A stretch of DNA of 6,255 bases from an uncultured Prevotellaceae bacterium (GCA_946644025.1 CAMPCG010000180.1:1-6255), one strand, 5' to 3'. Counted from the stretch's first letter, positions 1 through 4,996 are shown. Numbers and translations: made by a program. Notes: generated by a model from the letters alone, not told the origin.

Positions 1-52
1 ACATAAACCGCTGATTAGCAAGAGATACAAGGAGAAAACGTAAAAGTTGGGT

Positions 53-92
53 TAACTCCTCCTAACTCCCTCTAACTCCCTTTAACTACACA
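53..92. repeat. Four tandem copies of a 10-bp TAACTCCCTY unit
   Basis: Four consecutive 10-bp units are visible: TAACTCCTCC, TAACTCCCTC, TAACTCCCTT and a diverged TAACTACACA. They lie in the spacer just downstream of the MazG/RNase Z frame, whose stop codon is at 125-123. The remainder of positions 1-122 shows no gene. The array is pyrimidine-rich on the plus strand and so purine-rich in the minus-strand transcript. It is not a clear rho-independent terminator: I see no strong GC stem followed by a T tract. Function unknown. Confidence 0.7.
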
Positions 93-122
93 AGCCAGAG
101 CGAAAGCGGAAGTTGAATCATT

Positions 123-1028
123 TCAAACGCCAAAGACTTGCAGCTCGCGCGTCAGGTGGCTTTCCGGGAACACCGCCCTTGCCTCGTCGAGCAGCACGGT
201 CTCGTCGACGTAGCGCGAGCTGAAGTGTCCCAGCAGCAGCTTGCCCACACGGGCCTCGCGGGCCACGGTGGCGGCCTGTGCGGCGGTGGAGTGGTAGTAT
301 TTCTCGGCCATCGCCAGGTTGTCGGCGGCGTAGGTTGCCTCGTGGTAGAGCGTGCTCACGCCCTGCAGGCTGTCGGCCAGCGAGGGCATGAAGCGCGTGT
401 CGGAACAGTAGGCGTAGCTGCGCGGCGCGTCGGCGGGGGTGACGAGACGCTCGTGGGGCACTACGGTGCCGTCGGCGCAGGTATAGCCCTGCCCGGCCTT
501 GATGTTGTTGATTTGCGACGTGGGAATCTGGTAGAAGTCTATCATGTCGCGCCTGATGTGTGGCAGCGAGGGCTTCTCGCGGAAGAGGTAGCCGCAGCAG
601 GGCACACGGTGCTCCAGCGGCAGCGTCTCGACGCTGAGCGACCGGTCGTCGTAGACAACGGTCGGGCGCGTGGTGTCGACGGTGTGGAACACCACCTCGT
701 AGCCCAGGTCGCGGCAGAAGAACTGCATCTGCGCGGTGAGCATCGGTTCGAGCTGTCCGGGAGCATAGACGTGGAGCGGAGCCGTGCGGCCAAGCAGCCC
801 CATGGTCGAGATGAGGCCCATCAGTCCGAAGCAGTGGTCGCCGTGGAGGTGGGAGAGGAAGACGTGGCCCAGCTTACTGAACGACAGGCCTGCACGCCGC
901 ACCTGCAACTGAGCGCCCTCGCCACAGTCGACCATGAACAGCTTGCCGCGGCAGTCCACCACCTGCATCGACGGCAGATGGCGGGTGGTGGGCAGCGCAC
1001 TGCCACACCCCAGGATATGTATGTTAAA
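123..1028 (-). other. rnz: RNase Z domain of the fused frame
   Basis: This segment (fusion residues 449-749) is a complete metallo-beta-lactamase-fold tRNA 3' endonuclease. It begins FNIHILGCGSALPTTRH, which matches the usual start of bacterial RNase Z minus its first few residues. The zinc ligands are all visible: H508, H510, D512, H513, H588, D658 (in YCSDT) and H716 (in LLLGHFSSRY). The HEATY and HSTAAQA motifs at 677-681 and 694-700 are also typical. The flexible-arm (exosite) region lies around residues 598-632. No ATG, GTG or TTG codon occurs in frame between the MazG end and this domain, and the first internal Met (residue 468) lies after the conserved GCGSALP motif. So it seems to depend on translation from the mazG start. 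Confidence 0.9.
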
Positions 1029-2372
1029 CGGCTGGCCCCCACCAACCTCCCCCCGAAGGGGAGACTTAAGCTGCGAAAGCCTCCCCTTCGGGGGGAGGTT
1101 AGTGGGGGCCAGCTTGGCCTCATTCCACAGCTGGTCCATCTCCTTGAGGGTCATCTCGGTGAGCGGCCGTCCGGCACGTATGCTGTGCTGCTCGATGTAA
1201 CCGAACCGGCTGATGAACTTCTGGTTCGTGTGCTCCAGGGCATTCTCGGGGTTGAGGTGGTAGAGGCGTGCGGCATTGATGACCGAGAAGAGGAAGTCTC
1301 CCAGCTCGCCCTCCTGTGCCGCCCTGAGGCTGGCTTTCTCGGCGTCGGTAGCGTCGGCGGGCAGATCGCGGCCCAGCTCGGCCTCCAGCTCGCCCAGCTC
1401 CTCGTGTACCTTGGCCCAGACATCTTCTTTCTTCGCCCAGTCGAAGCCCACGTTGCGGGCCTTGTCCTGTATGCGGTATGCCTTGATGAGCGAGGGCAGC
1501 GAGGCCGGCACTCCGCTCAGCACGGTCTTGTTGCCGTCTTTCTCGCGCAGCTTAATCTGCTCCCAGTTCTTCAAGACCTCGGCGGCCCCCTCCAACCTCC
1601 CCCCGAAGGGGAGGCTCCGTAGCCCTTCTATCCGATCGCTCTCGATGACACCTCTTATAGTTGCTGAAACGCCTAAAGGGTCTGCCATTATCTCTTCATT
1701 GGTAAATCGCAATTCCCTGAAGCCCATATCAGCAAGAATCTTAGTCCGCATCTGGTCTGCTTTTTGCTGCTCTGGAGTGAGATGATAGCCTCCGTCAATT
1801 TCTATAACAAGCTGATTGGTAAGTGAAACAAAATCAACGATAAAATCACCGATGACATGCTGCCTACGGAACCTTACGCCCATTCGCTTATCGCGCAGCA
1901 ATTCCCATACAAGAGATTCGGCCTCTGTACTTTTCTTACGATTGGCGGATGAATAATCCTTAAGGATTTGATAAATAGAGGGGTCTGCCAGTTTGTACTT
2001 GTCTATGACCGTCTCCACCGCCTCGAGCCTCCCCCTCGGGGGGAGGTTGGTGGGGGCTTGATATACATGGGGATGTCTGAAAATGAGCTTGTCGGCCTCG
2101 GTGTTGAGCACGTCGGCAATATCGTAGAGTCCCTGCTCCCGGGCTATCATGGCGTAGAAGAGGGTGTGCATGAGCACGTCGCCCAGCTCCTTCATCATGT
2201 CGTGGTTATCGCCGCGCATGATGGCATCGGCCAGTTCAAAGGTTTCCTCAATGGTGTTGGGGCGCAGGCTCTCGTTGGTCTGCTTCTTGTCCCAGGGGCA
2301 CTTCTGCCGCAGCTCGTCGAGCACGTCGAGCAGCCGTCCGAAGGCCTGCATCTGTTCTTCGCGTGTGTGCAT
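123..2372 (-). CDS. mazG-rnz: MazG / DUF559 endonuclease / RNase Z single-frame fusion protein
   Basis: A single 749-residue frame joins three proteins. Residues 1-104 are the MazG N-terminal NTP pyrophosphohydrolase domain (EETFE at 42-46, ExxD at 62-65). Residues 105-263 are an inserted DUF559 nuclease cassette. Residues 264-420 are the MazG C-terminal domain (EELGE at 324-328, ELGD at 356-359). Residues 421-448 are a palindromic-element linker. Residues 449-749 are RNase Z, with HLHGDH at 508-513, H588, D658 and H716. MazG hydrolyses NTPs or dNTPs to NMP and PPi; RNase Z cuts tRNA precursors at the 3' end; both are cytosolic. MazG of about 260 residues plus RNase Z of about 300, plus insert and linker, accounts for the length, so nothing essential appears lost. 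The start at 2372 (MHTREEQMQAFGRLL) fits Bacteroidales MazG. No Shine-Dalgarno is visible; the leader is AT-rich, as is usual in this phylum. Fusion into one working polypeptide is inferred; the domain calls are firm. Confidence 0.9.
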   Translation of the reverse strand: MHTREEQMQAFGRLLDVLDELRQKCPWDKKQTNESLRPNTIEETFELADAIMRGDNHDMMKELGDVLMHTLFYAMIAREQGLYDIADVLNTEADKLIFRHPHVYQAPTNLPPRGRLEAVETVIDKYKLADPSIYQILKDYSSANRKKSTEAESLVWELLRDKRMGVRFRRQHVIGDFIVDFVSLTNQLVIEIDGGYHLTPEQQKADQMRTKILADMGFRELRFTNEEIMADPLGVSATIRGVIESDRIEGLRSLPFGGRLEGAAEVLKNWEQIKLREKDGNKTVLSGVPASLPSLIKAYRIQDKARNVGFDWAKKEDVWAKVHEELGELEAELGRDLPADATDAEKASLRAAQEGELGDFLFSVINAARLYHLNPENALEHTNQKFISRFGYIEQHSIRAGRPLTEMTLKEMDQLWNEAKLAPTNLPPKGRLSQLKSPLRGEVGGGQPFNIHILGCGSALPTTRHLPSMQVVDCRGKLFMVDCGEGAQLQVRRAGLSFSKLGHVFLSHLHGDHCFGLMGLISTMGLLGRTAPLHVYAPGQLEPMLTAQMQFFCRDLGYEVVFHTVDTTRPTVVYDDRSLSVETLPLEHRVPCCGYLFREKPSLPHIRRDMIDFYQIPTSQINNIKAGQGYTCADGTVVPHERLVTPADAPRSYAYCSDTRFMPSLADSLQGVSTLYHEATYAADNLAMAEKYYHSTAAQAATVAREARVGKLLLGHFSSRYVDETVLLDEARAVFPESHLTRELQVFGV
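1031..1113. repeat. Family A palindromic element joining MazG to RNase Z (83 bp)
   Basis: Two 33-bp arms, 1031-1063 and 1081-1113, are inverted copies with a single mismatch (CACCAAC against CACTAAC) around a 17-bp centre. Each arm contains its own smaller palindrome (CTCCCC, four bases, GGGGAG), so a hairpin can form within each arm as well as between arms. In the minus-strand frame it encodes about 28 residues containing PTNLPPKGRL and SPLRGEVGGG, with no stop. It sits exactly where the mazG stop and the rnz start would be expected. The arms are nearly identical to the sequences bracketing the DUF559 insert upstream in the same gene. I see no target-site duplication. Confidence 0.92.
1114..1583 (-). 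other. mazG: MazG C-terminal domain segment
   Basis: This segment (fusion residues 264-420) resumes MazG directly after the nuclease cassette with AAEVLKNWEQIKLREKDGNK and SGVPASLPSLIKAYRIQDKA, both hallmark MazG stretches. The second helical metal-binding motif is intact: EELGE at 324-328 and ELGD at 356-359. In E. coli MazG this C-terminal domain carries most of the pyrophosphohydrolase activity; that is family knowledge, not shown here. The domain ends with MDQLWNEAK and runs straight into the family A linker without a stop codon. Confidence 0.88.
1584..1615. repeat. Family A arm, downstream boundary of the DUF559 cassette
   Basis: This 32-bp half-element contains the internal palindrome CTCCCCCCGAAGGGGAG (positions 1597-1613). 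It matches the left arm of the 1031-1113 element at 29 of 30 positions (1584-1613 against 1034-1063) in the same orientation. It is inverted relative to the arm at 2027-2058 (29 of 32). In the gene's frame it encodes about SLPFGGRLEGA (residues 253-263), immediately before the MazG C-terminal domain. Confidence 0.88.
1616..2026 (-). other. DUF559 (Vsr-like, PD-(D/E)XK) endonuclease domain inside MazG
   Basis: Fusion residues 117-252 form a near-complete DUF559/COG2852 domain, a family related to the Vsr mismatch endonuclease and the restriction-endonuclease fold. Diagnostic stretches are TEAESLVWELLRD (149-161), VRFRRQHVIGDFIVDFV (166-182) and VIEIDGGYHLTPEQQ (189-203), then GFRELRFTNEEI (217-228). 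D180, E191, D193 and H197 are the likely catalytic or metal-site residues and all are present. The start KYKLADPSIYQILKDY resembles stand-alone Bacteroidales members of this family. No in-frame ATG occurs before residue 164 (only a GTG at residue 119), so the domain seems to be expressed only through the mazG frame. Its substrate is unknown. Confidence 0.88.
2027..2058. repeat. Family A arm, upstream boundary of the DUF559 cassette
   Basis: This 32-bp half-element matches the right arm of the 1031-1113 element (1079-1110) at 29 of 32 positions. In the gene's frame it encodes QAPTNLPPRGRL (residues 105-116), directly after the MazG N-terminal FRHPHVY. The same PTNLPP(K/R)GRL peptide appears in the MazG-RNase Z linker. 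The spacing to that right arm is 948 bp, a multiple of three, so recombination between them would leave an open frame. Confidence 0.88.
2061..2372 (-). other. mazG: MazG N-terminal domain segment
   Basis: Fusion residues 1-104 carry the first MazG helical domain. CPWDKKQTNESLRPNTIEET (25-44) is a MazG hallmark, with EETFE at 42-46 and ELGD at 62-65 forming the EExxE...ExxD Mg2+-binding motif. It ends DKLIFRHPHVY at residue 104, the point where MazG proteins enter the variable linker before the NWEQ region. The cassette occupies that linker. This domain generally supports dimerisation and in some homologues catalysis; that is family knowledge. Confidence 0.88.
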
Positions 2373-2418
2373 ATATAATATAAATAAATGTGTATCTTAG
2401 CTAAAGCAATACGTTCGG

Positions 2419-2453
2419 CAAAGATAAGGATAAAAGTCGAGACTGGCGGCAAA
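2419..2453 (-). promoter_or_regulatory. Probable Bacteroidetes-type promoter for the mazG frame
   Basis: On the minus strand, TATCTTTG at 2426-2419 exactly fits the Bacteroidetes -7 consensus TAnnTTTG, and a TTTG at 2453-2450 could be the -33 element. The gap between them is 23 bp, slightly longer than the usual 19-21 or so. A start site near 2413 would give a leader of about 40 nt that is AT-rich just before the ATG at 2372. This suggests the mazG frame is transcribed separately from the ABC-F gene upstream. Confidence 0.5.
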
Positions 2454-2607
2454 TTATAGAAGATTAACGCTATCCAGGTTCAACTTGTTTAGAGAAATCC
2501 CTCTTTCTCACCTTGTAGCGAGTCTCGATTGTCTCCCTCGGCCTATATGGACGCTTACATATATGTAGTGGAGCAAGAATTCCTTCCCGCTATGCGCATC
2601 CTATTAT

Positions 2608-2700
2608 CTGTGAAATCAGTGAGATCTGTGAGAGACAAGCATCCGTGGGCTATTATCATCTCACAGAATATAATTCACACAGATTTCACGGATTTCACAG
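2608..2700. repeat. Intergenic inverted repeat with CTGTGAAATC arms (family C)
   Basis: Arms at 2608-2630 and 2678-2700 (23 bp each) are inverted copies matching at 21 of 23 positions, with a 47-bp centre containing a further TCTCACAGA complementary to the TCTGTGAGA of the left arm. It occupies the middle of the 393-bp spacer 2373-2765, between the ABC-F stop and the mazG promoter. Read as protein it gives HTDFTDFTD-like peptides, a common mark of non-coding repeats in Bacteroidetes, so I do not call a gene here. The transcript could fold into a long imperfect hairpin 3' of the ABC-F gene, but no T tract follows. The rest of this spacer shows no gene. Confidence 0.8.
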
Positions 2701-2765
2701 ATTGCTGCGCATTATCAGCCTGTGTAGGTGGAATTGATTCTGTCCATATACTTATAAGGGGTTAT

Positions 2766-4826
2766 TCATCCGCCGTTCTGCATGGTCTCCAGCTCTTCCG
2801 ATAGTTTCTCCCATCGCTCCACCTCTTCGTCCATCTGCCGCTTGGTGTCGGTATACTCGTTGACGAGGGTCATGTCCGATGCGTTCTTCGGGTCTGAGAG
2901 CAGCTGGTCGAGCTCCTTCAGCCGCTGCTCCATGCGGCCAATCTTCTTCTCGCTCTCCTCGACGGCTTTCTCGGCCTTCTTCAGCTGTTTCTGCTGCTCC
3001 TTGCGGGCGGCGTAAGCCTCAGACCCACCCCCGGCCCCTCCCTGTGAGGGAGGGGAGTAGTTACCTTTTCCGCTTGATTTATCCGGAATAGAACTATATA
3101 CTCCCCTCCCTGCAGGGAGGGGCTGGGGGGTGGGTCCGCTGGGGGTGGGTCTGTTGGGGTCGAGTCGGTCGCGCAGGTAGTCGTAGATTCCGCCTATGTG
3201 CTCCCTGACGCGCCCTCCTCCGAACTCGAAGACCTTGGTGACGAGTCCGTCGAGGAACTCACGGTCGTGGCTGACGATGATGGCCGTTCCGTCGAAGGCG
3301 CGTATGGCCTCCTTGAGCACATCCTTCGAAGGCATGTCAAGGTGGTTGGTAGGCTCGTCGAGGATGAGCAGGTTCACCGGCTCGAGCAGCAGGCGAATCA
3401 TGGCCAGTCGGCTGCGCTCTCCGCCGCTGAGCACGCGCACACGCTTGTCGCTGGCCTCGCCGCCGAACATGAAGGCACCCAGTATGTCGTTGATGCGCAG
3501 GCGTATCTCGCCGCGCGCCACGTTGTCGATGGTCTGGAAGACGGTGAGGTTCTCGTCGAGCAGCTGCGCCTGGTTCTGAGCGAAGTAGCCTATCTGCACG
3601 TTGTGGCCTATCTTCAGCGTGCCGTCGAAGGGAATCTCGCCCATGATGCACTTCACGAGCGTGGACTTTCCCTCGCCGTTCTTTCCCACGAAGGCCACCT
3701 TCTCCCCGCGCTTGATGGTGAGGTTCACGTGGTCGAAGACCAGATGGCCCTCCCCCAGCACCTCCCTACCACTATATACTCCCCTCCCTGCAGGGAGGGG
3801 CTGGGGGGAGGGTCCGTATACTTTCCTCACCTCGTCGCAGATAATCGGGTAGTCGCCCGAGCGCAGGCAGGGGGGAAACTTCAGGTGCATGGCCGAGTTG
3901 TCTACCTCGTCGACCTCTATGGGCACAATCTTCTCCAGCTGCTTCACCTTCTGCTGCACCTGCACGGCCTTGGTGGCCTGATAGCGGAAGCGCTCTATGA
4001 ACTGGCGCATCTCCTGTATCTCCTTCTGCTGGTTCTCGTAGGCGCGCTGCTGCTGCTCACGGCGCTCACGGCGCAGCGTGACGTACTCGTCGTACTTCAC
4101 GCGATAGTCGATGATGTGTCCGCAGGAGATTTCCAACGTGCGGTTGGACACATTATTAATAAAGGCACGGTCGTGGCTCACCAGCACTACTGCCCCACTC
4201 CACTGTGCCAGCAGCTGCTCCAGCCACTGTATCGACTCTATGTCGAGGTGGTTGGTAGGCTCGTCGAGCAGCAGCACGTCGGGCCTCCGCAGCAGTATCT
4301 TGGCCAGCTCTATGCGCATACGCCATCCGCCCGAGAACTCGCTCGTGGGCCGGTCGAAGTCGGTGCGTTCGAATCCCAGTCCTGTGAGCGTGCGCTCCAA
4401 CCCTGCCTCCTGGCTCTCGGCGCCGGCCATGAGCAGCCGTTCGTGCTCGGTAGTGTAGCGCTCCACCAGGTCCATGTAGTCCTGGCTCTCGTAGTCGGTG
4501 CGCTCGCTCATCTGCCGTTCCAGCCGCTCCACGCGCTCCTTCAGCCGGGCAGTGTCGGCAAAGGCCTTCTGTGCCTCCTGGCGCACGGTGGTGGAGTCCT
4601 GCAGGTTCATCACCTGGGGCAGGTAGCCAATGGTGGTGTCCTGCGGCGTGGCTACGGTGCCGGCGGTGGGACGCTCCTGGCCGCAGAGTATCTTCAGCAG
4701 CGTAGACTTGCCCGCGCCGTTCTTGCCCACCAGGGCAACGCGGTCGCGGGCATTAATCACAAAATTGACGTCGGCGAAGAGCGGCTTCACGCCGAACTCC
4801 ACCTTCAGGTTTTCTACAGAAATCAT
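2766..4826 (-). CDS. ABC-F family ribosome-associated ATPase
   Basis: This 686-residue protein has two ATP-binding cassettes and no membrane segment, the ABC-F layout (EttA/Uup/YheS group). Domain 1: Walker A GKNGAGKS (34-41), signature SGGWRMR (165-171), Walker B VLLLDEPTNHLD (184-195), H-loop SHD (217-219). A charged helical linker, the P-site tRNA interaction region, spans about 240-310. Domain 2: Walker A GKNGEGKST (381-389), signature LSGGERSR (466-473), Walker B LLILDEPTNHLD (486-497), H-loop SHD (519-521). A C-terminal coiled coil runs about 604-682. Such proteins act in the ribosomal E site on stalled or initiating ribosomes; the subtype is not determinable here. The start MISVENLKVEFGVKPLF fits the family. 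Two in-frame palindromic elements add about 22 residues (339-360) and about 42 residues (561-602). All catalytic motifs are intact, so it is probably functional. Confidence 0.93.
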   Translation of the reverse strand: MISVENLKVEFGVKPLFADVNFVINARDRVALVGKNGAGKSTLLKILCGQERPTAGTVATPQDTTIGYLPQVMNLQDSTTVRQEAQKAFADTARLKERVERLERQMSERTDYESQDYMDLVERYTTEHERLLMAGAESQEAGLERTLTGLGFERTDFDRPTSEFSGGWRMRIELAKILLRRPDVLLLDEPTNHLDIESIQWLEQLLAQWSGAVVLVSHDRAFINNVSNRTLEISCGHIIDYRVKYDEYVTLRRERREQQQRAYENQQKEIQEMRQFIERFRYQATKAVQVQQKVKQLEKIVPIEVDEVDNSAMHLKFPPCLRSGDYPIICDEVRKVYGPSPQPLPAGRGVYSGREVLGEGHLVFDHVNLTIKRGEKVAFVGKNGEGKSTLVKCIMGEIPFDGTLKIGHNVQIGYFAQNQAQLLDENLTVFQTIDNVARGEIRLRINDILGAFMFGGEASDKRVRVLSGGERSRLAMIRLLLEPVNLLILDEPTNHLDMPSKDVLKEAIRAFDGTAIIVSHDREFLDGLVTKVFEFGGGRVREHIGGIYDYLRDRLDPNRPTPSGPTPQPLPAGRGVYSSIPDKSSGKGNYSPPSQGGAGGGSEAYAARKEQQKQLKKAEKAVEESEKKIGRMEQRLKELDQLLSDPKNASDMTLVNEYTDTKRQMDEEVERWEKLSEELETMQNGG
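3022..3136. repeat. Family B palindromic element inside the ABC-F gene, complete copy
   Basis: Arms 3022-3059 and 3099-3136 (about 38 bp) are near-perfect inverted copies around a 39-bp AT-richer centre. The right arm contains the perfect palindrome CCCCTCCCTGCAGGGAGGGG (3103-3122); the left arm has the same with a diverged centre. In the gene's frame it adds roughly residues 561-602, including PTPQPLPAGRGVYSS and YSPPSQGGAGGGS, with no stop. It lies between the second ATPase domain and the C-terminal coiled coil, a linker that is normally variable. Confidence 0.92.
3126..3155. repeat. 15-bp tandem duplication at the family B element edge
   Basis: GGGGGTGGGTCCGCT (3126-3140) is followed directly by GGGGGTGGGTCTGTT (3141-3155), matching at 13 of 15 positions. 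It encodes two copies of a Pro-Thr-Pro-containing five-residue unit (RPTPSGPTPQP, residues 559-569). Slippage at the end of the element is a plausible origin, and the 15-bp length keeps the frame. Confidence 0.75.
3748..3814. repeat. Family B palindromic element inside the ABC-F gene, short copy
   Basis: The right arm is nearly the same as in the complete copy: 3771-3816 matches 3093-3138 at 45 of 46 positions, including the perfect 20-bp palindrome at 3781-3800. The left arm is reduced to about 20 bp (3748-3767), complementary to 3792-3812 with one substitution and one gap, and lacks the internal hairpin. In frame it adds about 22 residues (339-360), including PSPQPLPAGRGVYSG, right after the VRKVYG that carries the second-domain A-loop aromatic (Y337). 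Confidence 0.88.
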
Positions 4827-4869
4827 TTATACATCATTATAATTTAACTTCCAACAAGCCCTGCTTGAA

Positions 4870-4996
4870 GGGAGGGAAAGGGGGAAGGCAGTGAAAGGGG
4901 AGTGAAAGGGATGATAGTTTCTGCCTTGATGAGAGCGCAAGAACTATCGTCACCTTCACTCCACTTTCACTCCCTTTCTCACTCCCCTTTCACTCC
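4870..4996. repeat. Intergenic imperfect inverted array of AGTGAAAGGG units (family D)
   Basis: The left side (4889-4919) has two AGTGAAAGGG units followed by ATGATAGTT. The right side (4942-4996), read on the other strand, has about four GGAGTGAAAGG-like units followed by ACGATAGTT. The arms meet around a 22-nt centre (4920-4941). This fills most of the 208-bp spacer 4827-5034 between the FISUMP gene stop and the ABC-F start. It could fold in RNA as a long imperfect hairpin and so limit read-through, but it has no terminal T tract on the minus strand, and I do not call it a terminator. No gene is visible in this spacer. Confidence 0.7.

Larger units (their letters stand above)
1584..2058 (-). 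mobile_element. DUF559 nuclease cassette bounded by family A inverted repeats
   Basis: The cassette is 475 bp: a 32-bp arm at 1584-1615, a 411-bp core (137 codons), and an inverted 32-bp arm at 2027-2058 matching at 29 of 32 positions. It splits mazG between the N-terminal domain (ending FRHPHVY) and the C-terminal domain (starting AAEVLKNWEQ) and keeps the frame. The core is visibly AT-richer than the host: hand counts give about 42% GC for 1681-1740 and 35% for 1801-1860, against about 73% for 1321-1380. The bracketing arms are the same sequence as the 83-bp element at 1031-1113, which looks like a core-less version. No transposase is present; that the unit moves, or moves by means of its own nuclease, is inference. 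Confidence 0.75.

Noticed and set aside
1031..1113. Rho-independent terminator between MazG and RNase Z
   Set aside because: The stem is strong, but no T tract follows on the minus strand, the frame is open through it, and the same arms occur elsewhere as insertions.
138..1622. Long plus-strand open frame (494 codons) opposite RNase Z and MazG
   Set aside because: Its translation is low-complexity Val/His/Gly/Leu-rich with no recognisable domain, while the minus strand encodes clear MazG and RNase Z motifs. It is an antisense shadow of GC-rich codon use.
1031..2058. CRISPR array
   Set aside because: The repeats are inverted, unevenly spaced and translated in frame; there are no regular spacers and no cas genes.
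1584..2058. Intein
   Set aside because: The insert shows none of the expected splicing residues: no Cys, Ser or Thr at the first insert position, and no terminal His-Asn before a Cys, Ser or Thr. The ends are palindrome-encoded peptides.
123..2372. Assembly chimera or pseudogene as explanation for the fused frame
   Set aside because: The frame is open for 749 codons, all catalytic residues are kept and lengths add up to complete MazG, DUF559 and RNase Z. An artefact is still possible and needs read-level support, but the sequence gives no sign of decay.
2529..2804. Small plus-strand open frame in the spacer (91 codons)
   Set aside because: It reads through both arms of the CTGTGAAATC inverted repeat, giving the HTDFTDFTD-type peptide typical of spurious genes over repeats, and it overlaps the 3' end of the ABC-F gene.
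3198..4847. Long plus-strand open frame (549 codons) opposite the ABC-F gene
   Set aside because: No recognisable motifs, and the minus strand holds complete ABC-F signatures over the same bases.
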